Shown here: positions 51,273 through 59,676 of the stretch, one piece after another
How the letters are laid out: each line of letters begins with the position of its first letter
Position numbering within the stretch: the stretch's first letter is position 1
Source: Antarcticimicrobium sediminis
GTDB lineage: Bacteria > Pseudomonadota > Alphaproteobacteria > Rhodobacterales > Rhodobacteraceae
Direction of reading: 5' to 3'
Length of the DNA: 64,000 bases
Assembly: GCF_004348975.1 (NCBI RefSeq)
Contig: NZ_SMFP01000004.1
Span: forward strand, 62,001 to 126,000
Translations under genes and position numbers: made by a program
The notes under the pieces: generated by a model
What the model was told of the DNA's origin: nothing
The model's database searches: none
The model's input: only the letters and a program-made list of their open reading frames with translations

Positions 51273-52166
51273 ATGACGTCATTCTCGACCTCCACGATCG
51301 AAGCGCTCGTACAAGTGATCTCGGGCGGATCCGGGACGAACAACCCAGAGCCGCCGATCGGCCTTTATCGCAGTGCCTCCGACATCGGTGGATTTCTCAT
51401 GGCCTGCGGCATCGATCCGGCCCGAGGCGAAGGCTCGCGTTTGCCTGCGCTGAGAACTTGTCTGAACTGGGCCGCCAAGCAGGAGAACGGGGACGAGTTG
51501 ATCGGCGGAGCGATCGAGACGGTCGCCGACCCCAGGAACCACGCACGGGAACCGGAGAAGACGCAGGCCGTGCTCGATCACCTGAACCTACATCTCGCGC
51601 CGGACGGCTTCGAGGTGGCGCTGCTCGGGGGCAGGGCGGTCTTGCGAAAGCAGGGCTCTGGGGCCGCCGTTGTCGGCGCCATCGCCGGGAAGACCGCAAC
51701 GCTGGATTTCGGGACGGTGAGCCGGGATCTCGACCGCGCCACCCGAAACGCGGAGGGCGACCCCGAGGATGCCGTAACGGCCGCCTGCGCGACGCTGGAA
51801 GCGGTCTGCCGATCGATCCTCGTCGAACTCGGGCAGGATCTGCCGGCGAAGAAGGACGTCTCTGCGCTCGTGCGCGCAGTCCAGGAACCACTCGGCCTAT
51901 CGCCCGGGCGCACGGACCTGCCGGACCTGATCGCCGGCGACATCCGCAAGGTCCTCAGCGGCCTGACCACGGCCACGGAAGGCATCGGGGCGCTGCGCAC
52001 CCATGGTGGCGATGCCCATGGACGGGAGCGGGGCCACCGCCGGATCGATCCGCGGATCGCGCGCCTGGCCATCCACGCCGCGAGCACTGTCGCGCTCTTC
52101 CTGATTGAGACCTGGGAGCGGAAGATGCAGCGAGGCCTGCCCGCAGCCGCGGAGCCGGCGGATTGA
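51273..52166 (+). CDS. Abortive infection (Abi_C) domain protein
   Basis: About 297 residues starting at ATG 51,273. The C-terminal part (about residues 145-290) matches the Abi_C family: DLDRATRNAEGDPEDAVTAA, followed by VRAVQEPLGL, and IGALRTHGGDAHGRERG with conserved His residues, then AIHAASTVALFLIETWE. Abi_C proteins are linked to abortive infection or other phage defence, mechanism unknown. The N-terminal half has no recognised domain. It follows the 28-codon ORF by 4 bases, making a three-gene cassette with the HTH protein. Downstream is a recombinase fragment. Confidence 0.8.
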   Translation: MTSFSTSTIEALVQVISGGSGTNNPEPPIGLYRSASDIGGFLMACGIDPARGEGSRLPALRTCLNWAAKQENGDELIGGAIETVADPRNHAREPEKTQAVLDHLNLHLAPDGFEVALLGGRAVLRKQGSGAAVVGAIAGKTATLDFGTVSRDLDRATRNAEGDPEDAVTAACATLEAVCRSILVELGQDLPAKKDVSALVRAVQEPLGLSPGRTDLPDLIAGDIRKVLSGLTTATEGIGALRTHGGDAHGRERGHRRIDPRIARLAIHAASTVALFLIETWERKMQRGLPAAAEPAD

Positions 52167-52290
52167 GCCTCGTCGTCCAATCCGCCGCACCGACACCGTT
52201 GTAGGGCTGCGCGACCGGGCGCTCTTGGCGCTCATGACCTACAGTTTCGCCCGGGTCGGCGCGGCCGTGGTGATGCGGATGGAGGTTTTT
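52162..52290 (+). pseudogene. Tyrosine recombinase fragment
   Basis: The frame reads DTVVGLRDRALLALMTYSFA followed by RVGAAVVMRME, the well-known start of the catalytic domain in a XerC/D-like integrase, and then breaks. No Tyr-containing C-terminus follows. It is probably debris of another integration event; 52,291-52,529 holds nothing recognisable. Confidence 0.72.
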
Positions 52291-52529
52291 CGGCCACGGG
52301 TCGTTTTCTGTTGGCGACAAAGCCGGACGACTTCAGGAGGGGCCATGACGGCCTCGTCGGCTGGTGCAATCGGCTCTGAAAATGGTTCCGTCCTCCTGTT
52401 TCCGGCAGGTGAATGGAACATTCACCGAGAGGGGCTCGGTGTTCGTGTTCCGCGCCAAGCAGGCTGACCGGCTGAAAAAACCGTTATGGGACAGGAACGT
52501 TCGATTTCTTCCGAAGAATGTGGAATGTC

Positions 52530-52800
52530 TCAAGTTTCCAGTTGGATCAGCAAAGCCTCAAGGTCGCAGGGGCGCACCCGTTGCACGCGTTCCGACAATC
52601 GAATGATCGGTTTCCGGATTTGTGCGACGCGTGCACGCAACGCGGACGGCTTCAGTTCTATGTGCGACATGTAGGTATCTGGTTGGCGGCAGTTGTCCGG
52701 CGCGATGCCGAGACGCTCAACGCGCAATAATGGCTCTTGAAAGGCCCTGTAATTTGCTCTTGCCACAAACCCGGCTCCCTCTATTGACCAGACATCCGTC
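52530..52800 (-). pseudogene. Unidentified minus-strand remnant
   Basis: About 90 codons ending at 52,530 after PCDLEALLIQLET have protein-like composition (RANYRAFQEPLLRVERLGIA), but no start or family is clear and the upstream part overlaps the next gene antisense. I do not recognise it. It could be the tail of a truncated gene lost in the rearrangement. Confidence 0.3.
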
Positions 52801-52812
52801 CAAACCGCGCTC

Positions 52813-53245
52813 ATGCGGTTTCTTCTCGACCGCGCCGAAGCGCTTGTAAATGCGGCTGCTCTTCTCGGTGGGAAACCCGCCGTGCGGCGTACCGCCCGCC
52901 TGCTCGAGGATCTTGTCGACGCACCGCGTCTCACCCGTCGCTTGCGTCGGGAACTCGTTGAACTACACCGGCTTCTGTCGCTCGACCGCTGCGATGATCC
53001 GGAGACCCTTGAGTCCGAATGTTTCAAACATATCGACCCCGCCTCCCCGGCGGTCGAGGAAATTTGTGAGCTGACGGACGAGATGCGCTCGCATGTGGTC
53101 GCGCTCGCGGAACCCGAGGCCGGCGAAGCCATTTGGGAGGAGATTCTGTCTGCCGCCGATCCTCGCGCTGGAGGAAAAGGCCGACGGGCTCATTGCGGAT
53201 ATTTTGGGCGTCGAGGTGGCGACCAAGCTGGAGCCGGCGGAATGA
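52813..53245 (+). pseudogene. Frameshifted ORF upstream of hsdS
   Basis: Reads as a helical, Arg/Leu/Glu-rich protein (RFLLDRAEALVNAAALLGGK) until about 53,155, where the coherent continuation ILALEEKADGLIADILGVEV is found in another frame and ends at TGA 53,243-53,245. A single indel near 53,160 explains it. Family unknown. The stop overlaps the hsdS start by 3 bases (ATGA), so it was coupled to the type I restriction operon. Confidence 0.5.
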
Positions 53246-53679
53246 ACATCGCGGCTTATCCGAAGTACGAGAGCTATCGGGACAGCGGCATCGATTGGAT
53301 TGGCAAAGTCCCGACGTCGTGGTCTGTCGAGCCCGGCCGACAGTGCCTCTACGAGAGTAAAGAAAAGAACATCGGAATGAAGGAGAGTACCGTGCTTTCC
53401 CTTAGTTACGGCAGAGTCATCGTGAAAGACGAAGATAAGCTGACTGGCCTCGTACCGGAGAGCTTCGAGACCTATCAGGTCGTCCAATCGGGCGATATCA
53501 TCATTCGGGGCACGGACCTTCAGAACGACATGACAAGTTTGCGCACCGGATTGGCGCGCGATACCGGGATCATCACTTCAGCCTACATCAATTGGCGCCC
53601 GAAATCTGAGATTGATCCAAAGTTCCTGCACTATTTGCTGCACTCGTATGACGTGAAGAAAGTGTTCTACGCGCTTTGA
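53242..53679 (+). pseudogene. Type I restriction specificity subunit HsdS, N-terminal fragment
   Basis: 145 residues of HsdS: the start with YESYRDSGIDWIGKVPTSWS is the standard beginning of an HsdS target-recognition domain, continuing through QVVQSGDIIIRGTDLQNDMT to KFLHYLLHSYDVKKVFYAL. It breaks where the next codons belong to HsdR. The second target domain is missing, so no working specificity subunit can be made. Normal HsdS is 400 or more residues. Confidence 0.8.
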
Positions 53680-54362
53680 TCGACACGGTGGCCGAGCGGT
53701 TCAACGAGGAACTGGACCTCGAAGATAACGACAAGATCGATTACAAGATCAAGGCCAAGCAGTTCGTGAAGATCTATGGGCAGATGGCTTCGATCATGCC
53801 CTTCGAGGTGCCGGACTGGGAAAAGCTGTTCTGGTTCCTGAAGTTCTTGGTCCCGAAGCTGAAGATCCAAGACCCGAACTAGGATGCGCTGGACGAGCTT
53901 CTGGAAACTGTCGACCTGTCATCCTACGGGCTGGAACGGACAAAGCTGAACCAGTCGATTGGGCTGGATGCGTCCGATGCCGAACTCGCCCCACAGAACC
54001 CGAATCCGCGAGGTTACCGAGGAGAGGAGGTTCAGGAGGACCCCCTCGAAGAAATCATCCGGAGCTTCAACGAGCGCTGGTTCCAAGGCTGGAGCGTCAC
54101 CCCAGAGGAGCAACGGGTGAAATTTCTGAACATCGTCGAAAGCGTTCAGGCGCATCCGGACTATGAAGACAAATTCAGCGAAAACTCCGATCCGTATTCG
54201 CGAGATATCGCCTTCGAGAAGATCATGAAGGATGTGATGCTGCGTCGCAGGAAGGAGGAGCTCGAACTCTACAAGCTGCACGCGCAGGATCAGGCGTTCA
54301 AATCGTCGCTGTATCAGAGCGTTAAGGAAGCCCTGTCAAAGGCAGCGGCATCGGGCGCCTGA
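53676..54362 (+). pseudogene. Type I restriction subunit HsdR, C-terminal fragment with amber
   Basis: The frame carries an HsdR-type C-terminal region: DTVAERFNEELDLEDNDKID, then after TAG 53,880-53,882 in the same frame DALDELLETVDLSSYGLERT, and later AHPDYEDKFSENSDPYSRDI. It starts directly at the hsdS break point (base 53,676). The helicase and nuclease domains are gone. A CAG-to-TAG change would explain the stop. It ends at 54,362 in a normal HsdR-like tail. Confidence 0.78.
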
Positions 54363-54522
54363 CAAAAGGTCTTCTGTATCGGAATTCGGATCCCAATGTT
54401 GATGTGCCCCGGTCAGGGCCGGATTTTTCATGCTTTGACCATGCAGACGGGCTGGATCCACCTGCTCATTTTATCAATATCGCCGGGACGAAAGAGGCGT
54501 TGATTTAGCCTGGATATCAACC

Positions 54523-54546
54523 ATTTCTGGGGCGCGCCCCAGAAAT
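54523..54546. repeat. Right inner palindrome of the island
   Basis: A perfect 24-bp palindrome with arms ATTTCTGGGGCG/CGCCCCAGAAAT, 37 bases inside the right attachment repeat. It differs from the left palindrome (42,045-42,065) mainly by the central bases. A matched pair at both ends suggests a common origin or a recombination role. Confidence 0.75.
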
Positions 54547-54566
54547 CGGCAGATCTGAAAACGACG

Positions 54567-54586
54567 AAGGGCCCCTCGGGGCCCTT
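54567..54586 (-). terminator. tRNA-Pro terminator
   Basis: On the minus strand, arms AAGGGCCCC/GGGGCCCTT (2-base loop as drawn, or 8-bp arms with a 4-base loop) are followed by CGTCGTTTTC, 8 bases downstream of the tRNA 3' end. It is the expected intrinsic terminator of the tRNA-Pro transcript. Confidence 0.75.
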
Positions 54587-54643
54587 GTTTATATGGTCGG
54601 AGTGAGAGGATTCGAACCTCCGGCCCCTGCCTCCCGAAGACAG
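54583..54643 (-). repeat. Right attachment site within tRNA-Pro
   Basis: The second 61-bp copy, covering the tRNA from the anticodon loop to the 3' end plus 11 bases. It is identical to 41,907-41,967. The identity block ends where the tRNA 5' half begins, as expected for integration at the 3' part of a tRNA gene. Confidence 0.92.
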
Positions 54644-54670
54644 TGCTCTACCAGGCTGAGCTACACTCCG
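54594..54670 (-). tRNA. tRNA-Pro (anticodon CGG)
   Basis: A complete tRNA on the minus strand including encoded CCA (77 bases). Acceptor stem CGGAGTG/CACTCCG, a D-arm with AGCTCAGCCTGGTAGAGC, an anticodon stem CTGTC/GGCAG with loop TTCGGGA (anticodon CGG, reading CCG), and T-arm with GGTTCGAATCC. All stems pair. It is the target of the island, which replaced nothing in the mature tRNA. A terminator follows 8 bases downstream. Confidence 0.97.
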
Positions 54671-54795
54671 ACCGTGCGGGCGGGACTATACGTCTCCCAA
54701 AAGATTTGCAAGGAGAATATCACCGATTTCGTCTTGGGGTGCGGCTTGTTAGTCGGGCGGGAGCGGGGCATCCTTTGGTGCCGGGAGGAGGGCGC

Positions 54796-56397
54796 ATGAA
54801 CGCGGATATTTTCCTTCTGATTGGCGGCGTCGGCATGTTCCTGCTGGGCATGGATGTGATGACCCGCGCGCTCAAGGATATTGCCGGATCAAATCTGCGC
54901 AGTGTTCTCACGCGGTTCACCACCACGCCGTTGCGCGGGGTGCTGACCGGGGCCACGGCCACCGCGTTGATCCAGTCGTCCAGCGCCACCACGGTGATGA
55001 CGGTGGGCTTTGTCGGTGCCGGGTTGATGAGCCTGCCGCAGGCCATGGGGGTGCTCTATGGTGCCAATATCGGCACCACGGCCACTGGCTGGCTGGTCTC
55101 GATCCTGGGGCTCAAGCTGCAGCTTGAAACGGTGGCGATGGTGGCGCTTTTGCCGGCCAGCCTGTTGATCCTGCTTGGCCGAGGCAGATTGGCGCGGGCC
55201 GGGCAGGTGGTGGCTGGGCTGTGCCTGCTGCTGATCGGGCTGGACATGATGCAGGGGGCAATGGCGGGGGCCACCGCGCTTTTGCGCCCCGAGTTCCTGC
55301 CGCAGGGCGGGCTTTGGGGGCTGTTGGCGCTGGTGTTTGCGGGGCTGGTGCTGACCCTCCTGATCCAGTCCTCCAGCGCAACCGTGGCCTTGGCCCTGGT
55401 GGTCTTGCAGGGTGGCACGATCAACCTGATGCAGGCGGCAGCGCTGGTGGTGGGGATGAATATCGGCACCACCTTCACCGCGCTGCTGGCCTCGCTTGGG
55501 GGCGCGCGGGTGATGCGTCAGGCGGCGGTGGCCAATCTGGGCTTCAATGTCATCACCTCGGGCATTGCCTTTCCGCTGCTGCTGGCGCTGGGCCCGCCGT
55601 TGGAGCGTTTGTCGGCGCTGACCGGCCCGCTGACAGCGCTGCTGGTGTTTCATACCGGGTTCAACGTGTTGGGCACGGCGCTGTTTTTGCCGTTGACCGG
55701 GCCGTTCACAGCCTTGATCCGGCGGCTGGTGCCTGATGACGCAGGGCCCGGCGCTGGGCTCGTGCTCGGGTTGGACCGGGCGTTGCTGTCAGATGCGCGC
55801 ACGGCGTTGACGGCGGCGCGCACCGCCTCGGCGCTGATCGCCGGGCGCATCTTTGCCGCCCTGTCAGCAGCACTGCGCGACAGCCCCGATTATCGCGTGA
55901 TCGCCACATTGGGCCCCGAGATGGGCAAGGCCATCGACGAGTTGGAGCAGTTCCTTGCCATTGTGCGTCTGCCCCCCGATCTGCCGGTCGAGGAAGAGGT
56001 CTATTCCGCTTTGCTGCACGAGGCCGACCACCTGCGTCGATTGTCGCACCGGGCCGGGCAGACGAACCACATGGCGACTCTGTTTGAGGATCCCAGCCTG
56101 CGTCGCGCCGCATGTCTGATGGGGGGGATTCTTGGCCGGGCGGCCGCGCCTGATGCGCGCGATCTGGAATCCGATCATCTGGCGCGGCTGCAGGATTTGG
56201 CCGAACACCGGACCGGACGGCACCGGCGCGGTTTGCTTCTGGGCGAACATGCCGGTCTGTATACGCTGGCCGAGGTGTTTGCCCGTACCGATGCGATGCG
56301 CTGGCTCCAGCGTAGCGTGCATCATGCCGAGCGGATTGGCCATTATGACCGGATCGCGCGGCGGGGCCTGCAACAAGAGGCCCCGCCGGATAGCTGA
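54796..56397 (+). CDS. Na/Pi cotransporter family protein
   Basis: About 533 residues starting at ATG 54,796 (GGAGGAG upstream); a longer upstream frame overlaps the tRNA and is not credible. The membrane half (about residues 1-310) has eight or more helices and two inverted repeats, each with QSSSAT, the NptA/YjbB signature for sodium-phosphate symport. The remaining 220 residues form a helical PhoU-like domain. It would move phosphate across the inner membrane. It is monocistronic, divergent from the tRNA, and convergent with leuB. Confidence 0.88.
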   Translation: MNADIFLLIGGVGMFLLGMDVMTRALKDIAGSNLRSVLTRFTTTPLRGVLTGATATALIQSSSATTVMTVGFVGAGLMSLPQAMGVLYGANIGTTATGWLVSILGLKLQLETVAMVALLPASLLILLGRGRLARAGQVVAGLCLLLIGLDMMQGAMAGATALLRPEFLPQGGLWGLLALVFAGLVLTLLIQSSSATVALALVVLQGGTINLMQAAALVVGMNIGTTFTALLASLGGARVMRQAAVANLGFNVITSGIAFPLLLALGPPLERLSALTGPLTALLVFHTGFNVLGTALFLPLTGPFTALIRRLVPDDAGPGAGLVLGLDRALLSDARTALTAARTASALIAGRIFAALSAALRDSPDYRVIATLGPEMGKAIDELEQFLAIVRLPPDLPVEEEVYSALLHEADHLRRLSHRAGQTNHMATLFEDPSLRRAACLMGGILGRAAAPDARDLESDHLARLQDLAEHRTGRHRRGLLLGEHAGLYTLAEVFARTDAMRWLQRSVHHAERIGHYDRIARRGLQQEAPPDS

Positions 56398-56406
56398 CGC
56401 CTCAGA

Positions 56407-57513
56407 TCAGAGGCTGGCGTCCAGTGCGGCGACGATGGCATCGCCCATCTCGCTGGTCGAGACCGGCTGCACGCCCTCTTCGCCCAGCAGATCGGCAGTG
56501 CGCAGGCCGCTGGCCAGCACCGTTTCGACGGCGGCTTCCACACGGTCTGCCTCAGCCCCCTGATCGAAGCTATAGCGCAGCGCCATGGCAAAGCTCAGGA
56601 TGGTGGCGATCGGGTTTGCCTTGCCTTGTCCGGCGATATCCGGTGCCGACCCGTGGACCGGTTCATACATCGCCTTGGGCCGCCCATTGGCCATCGGCGC
56701 GCCAAGGCTGGCCGAGGGCAGCATGCCCAGCGACCCGGTCAGCATCGCCGCGCAATCCGACAGGATATCGCCGAACATGTTGTCGGTGACGATAACGTCG
56801 AACTGCTTGGGCGCGCGTACCAGCTGCATGGCGCAGTTGTCGGCGTACATGTGGTTCAGCTCGACATCGGGGTAATCCTCGTCGTGGACCTTTTGTACCA
56901 CCTCGCGCCAGAGCACGCCGGATTCCATCACGTTGGCCTTCTCGACCGAGGTGACCTTGTTGCCACGCTTGCGCGCCAACTCGAAAGCCGAGCGCGCGAC
57001 TCGGTCGATCTCGCTTTCGGTATAGCGCTGGGTGTTGATGCCAACGCGTTCGTTGCCTTCCTCGAAGATGCCACGCGGCTCGCCGAAGTACAGGCCAGCG
57101 GTCAGTTCGCGTACGATCATCAGGTCAAGCCCGGCGACCACGTCGATTTTCAGCGACGAAAAGTCGGCCAGTGCGTCAAAACACTGGGCCGGGCGCAGGT
57201 TGGCAAACAGGTCCATTTCCTTGCGCAGGCGCAGCAGGCCGCGTTCGGGCTTCAGCGAGAAATCCAGCGTATCGTATTTCGGGCCACCCACGGCGCCCAA
57301 CAGCACCGCGTCGACCTCTTGCGCCTTGGCCATGGTCTCATCGGTCAGGGGCACGCCGTATTTGTCATAGGCACTGCCGCCGACCAGATCCTCGCTTACG
57401 TCGAATTTCAGACCGCCCTTGGCACCGTACCAATCGATGATCTTGGTGACCTCGGCCATGACTTCGGGGCCGATACCGTCACCGGGCAGGATGAGAAGCG
57501 AAGGATTGGACAT
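56407..57513 (-). CDS. leuB: 3-Isopropylmalate dehydrogenase
   Basis: A 368-residue LeuB. ATG at 57,513 follows AAGGAGTG. The N-terminus has [12 protein letters not shown], the substrate region includes [20 protein letters not shown], and the metal-binding aspartates lie in [10 protein letters not shown]. The enzyme oxidatively decarboxylates 3-isopropylmalate in leucine synthesis, in the cytoplasm. leuD lies about 5 kb away on the same strand; leuC is not in the window. The downstream stop is convergent with the Na/Pi gene and only 9 bases away from it. Confidence 0.96.
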   Translation of the reverse strand: MSNPSLLILPGDGIGPEVMAEVTKIIDWYGAKGGLKFDVSEDLVGGSAYDKYGVPLTDETMAKAQEVDAVLLGAVGGPKYDTLDFSLKPERGLLRLRKEMDLFANLRPAQCFDALADFSSLKIDVVAGLDLMIVRELTAGLYFGEPRGIFEEGNERVGINTQRYTESEIDRVARSAFELARKRGNKVTSVEKANVMESGVLWREVVQKVHDEDYPDVELNHMYADNCAMQLVRAPKQFDVIVTDNMFGDILSDCAAMLTGSLGMLPSASLGAPMANGRPKAMYEPVHGSAPDIAGQGKANPIATILSFAMALRYSFDQGAEADRVEAAVETVLASGLRTADLLGEEGVQPVSTSEMGDAIVAALDASL

Positions 57514-57708
57514 GGGTGGCACTCCTTTTTCTGGGTTGCCGCAGGGCGTAACCCGCTGCTTCCCCACGGTCAATATCACCTGCCGTCAAGGGCCGGGAAA
57601 ACGCCGTTTCGTCTGTCGTTTCTCTCGTCCTGTGTGCGCCGCGCCCGGAATCCCGTGCTGCAATGGCCCGAACACCGCTTCAGGCCTGCTCAGATGCGAC
57701 GGGCTGGA

Positions 57709-58617
57709 TTATGGCGGTCCGGCCCTGCGTCCGGTCTGCCCTGCGCGCAGCGCCTCGGCCAGCTTGTCCCAAACCAGCCGGAGGCGTGGAGACTGGCGCA
57801 GCGCCGCTGGCGCGGCCAGCCAGACCGGCAGGCGGGGCAGGGGCAGGTCGGGCATCACGCGCTCAACCCCCGGATCCCCACCCCCGATCATCACTTGCAT
57901 GCCGCCAATGCCGCCGCCCGCCCGCACAAGCTGCCAATAGGCCGCCTGATCGTCACAACGCATTGCGAAAAAATCGCGCCCGACATCCTGCCCCATGTCG
58001 CGCATGAAGCGGATGATCGTGTCGTTGGCGTCAAAGCCCACGAAATCCAGCTTTACCAGATCCTCCAGCGTCTGCGGCCGCCCGACCCGGTCCAGAAACC
58101 CGGTCGCGGCATACAGGCCCATTTCCTGATCGGTGACATGGCTGGTGACGATATCGAGTTGCGTCGGTCGATACATGCGCAGGGCGATGTCGGCCTCGCG
58201 GAACAGCAGGTTTTCCGAGCCGTCCGTCGGCACCAGATCGATCTGGATCTCCGGATGGCTGCGGCGGATGTCGACGAGGATCGGCGGCAGGATGAAATGC
58301 GACACCACGGTCGAGGCGGTCAGCCGCACTGTGCCGGCCAGCCCGGCATCCTGTCCGTCGACGGCCAGCCGCAGACGGGCTGCTGCCTCTCGCATCTGGT
58401 CCGCCGGCCCGAACAGCCCGCGCGCGGCCTCGGTGGGAAGCAGCCCCTTGGGCCCGCGCGTGAACAACTCAACCCCCAGCGCCATCTCCAGTGTGCGGAT
58501 ATGGCGCCCGAGTGTCGGTTGGCTCTGACCCAACCGTCGGGCCGCAGCCGACAGCGAACCGGTCTCTGCCACGGCGGCAAAGCTTTGCAACAGGGTCCAG
58601 TCCAAGGGTCTAGTCAT
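57709..58617 (-). CDS. LysR-family transcriptional regulator
   Basis: A 302-residue LTTR. The winged helix at residues 1-60 contains LQSFAAVAETGSLSAAARRL and GQSQPTLGRHIRTLEMALG; the effector domain follows. It is divergent from the NAD(P)-binding protein gene, with 96 bases between the starts and a perfect palindrome at 58,658-58,671. The usual LTTR logic is that it activates that gene and represses itself. Confidence 0.93.
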   Translation of the reverse strand: MTRPLDWTLLQSFAAVAETGSLSAAARRLGQSQPTLGRHIRTLEMALGVELFTRGPKGLLPTEAARGLFGPADQMREAAARLRLAVDGQDAGLAGTVRLTASTVVSHFILPPILVDIRRSHPEIQIDLVPTDGSENLLFREADIALRMYRPTQLDIVTSHVTDQEMGLYAATGFLDRVGRPQTLEDLVKLDFVGFDANDTIIRFMRDMGQDVGRDFFAMRCDDQAAYWQLVRAGGGIGGMQVMIGGGDPGVERVMPDLPLPRLPVWLAAPAALRQSPRLRLVWDKLAEALRAGQTGRRAGPP

Positions 58618-58657
58618 GCAGATATGAATATCAGGGCGTCGATTTTAGGCAATGTCA

Positions 58658-58671
58658 AAACGAATTCGTTT
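58658..58671. promoter_or_regulatory. Palindromic operator candidate in divergent lysR promoter
   Basis: A perfect 14-bp palindrome, AAACGAATTCGTTT, in the lysR/oxidoreductase gap; a second dyad GATAT-GA-ATATC lies at 58,621-58,632. The pair is placed as expected for the recognition and activation sites of the LysR protein. Spacing and T-N11-A context are not decisive. Confidence 0.5.
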
Positions 58672-58713
58672 CGCCCACCTTCCCGTCAGACAGACAAGCA
58701 ACGGAGCAATTCC

Positions 58714-59676
58714 ATGACCAAGACTGTTCTTATTCTCGGGGCCTCGGGCAAGATCGGGCGCCATAGTGACACCGCCTTTCGCGAGGCTGGCTGGCAGGTT
58801 CGCCTGTTCGATCGTGCCCGTGACGACATGACGAGGGCCGCACTGGGCTGCGATGTGATCGTCAACGGGATGAACCCGCCGAACTATCACGACTGGGCCG
58901 GGATCATCCCGGCGATCACGGCCCGGGTGATCGCCGCCGCGCGTGCCTCTGGCGCGATGGTCGTGATCCCCGGAAATGTGTACAATTTCGGGCGCGTTTC
59001 GGATGATATCGACCAGGACACGCCCCAGACCCCCTGTTCGCGCAAGGGGACGGTCCGGGTCGAGATGGAGCGCGCCTATCGCGACAGCGGCGTGAAAACC
59101 CTGATCCTGCGCGCCGGGAACTTCATCGACCCCGACCGCAACGGCGATGTGATGAGCCTGTTGATGTTGCGGGCGGTCAAGCGGGGCCGGGTGACGGCGA
59201 TGGGCGATCCGGACGCGATCCAACCCTATGCCTATATGCCCGACTGGGCCCGCGCGGCTGTCGCGCTGGTCGAGCGGCGCGACCACCTTGCGACATTCGA
59301 GGACGTTCCATTCCCCGGCCACAGTTTCACCGTCAACGAGCTGCGCGCAAAACTGGAGACCGAGCTGCATCGCCCGCTGCGGGTAAAGCCGTTTGCGTGG
59401 TGGGTGATGCGCCTGAGCGCGCCGGTCTGGGAACTTGCCCGTGAAGTGCTGGAAATGGGTTATCTCTGGAGCATGCCGCACCGGCTCTCGGGTGAGAAAT
59501 TCGCCCGCCTGTTGCCGGGCTTCGAGGGCAGCGATCTGCGCGCAGTGATGCTGGCCGGTCTACCGCCCGAGATCCACCCAGACCAGCCGATGGCGACTGG
59601 CGCGCTGCACCTCGCCATGGCCGGGGGCACCGGGACCGGGCCAAAGCACGCCGGTGCCCTGAACCGCCCAGTCTGA
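58714..59676 (+). CDS. NAD(P)-binding Rossmann-fold protein (epimerase/NmrA-like)
   Basis: About 320 residues starting at ATG 58,714 after CGGAGCAATTCC. The nucleotide-binding motif is ILGASGKIGRH (residues 6-16), followed by an extended SDR-like domain in which the usual YxxxK is not obvious, so an atypical SDR or NmrA-like regulator is more likely than a classical dehydrogenase. It is divergent from a LysR gene. A large frame running through it from 56,626 is a chance extension antisense to leuB. The 3' end overlaps the convergent next gene by 117 bases. Confidence 0.82.
   Translation: MTKTVLILGASGKIGRHSDTAFREAGWQVRLFDRARDDMTRAALGCDVIVNGMNPPNYHDWAGIIPAITARVIAAARASGAMVVIPGNVYNFGRVSDDIDQDTPQTPCSRKGTVRVEMERAYRDSGVKTLILRAGNFIDPDRNGDVMSLLMLRAVKRGRVTAMGDPDAIQPYAYMPDWARAAVALVERRDHLATFEDVPFPGHSFTVNELRAKLETELHRPLRVKPFAWWVMRLSAPVWELAREVLEMGYLWSMPHRLSGEKFARLLPGFEGSDLRAVMLAGLPPEIHPDQPMATGALHLAMAGGTGTGPKHAGALNRPV

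Larger units (their letters stand above)
41907..54643. mobile_element. Genomic island integrated in tRNA-Pro (CGG)
   Basis: About 12.7 kb bounded by identical 61-bp direct repeats of the tRNA 3' end. Inside are defence-like and unknown genes, IS21 and ISL3 fragments, a recombinase fragment and a collapsed type I restriction locus. Base composition is visibly lower in GC at about 45.2-47.4 kb than in the flanking backbone. No complete integrase, relaxase or replication protein is present, so the island looks immobile now. Insertion restored an intact tRNA on the right, so the host tRNA remains functional. Confidence 0.87.

Noticed and set aside
56626-59676. A 1016-codon plus-strand frame
   Set aside because: Its first 2 kb is antisense to leuB and the LysR gene with no motif; only the last 320 codons from 58,714 form a recognisable protein with its own ribosome-binding site.
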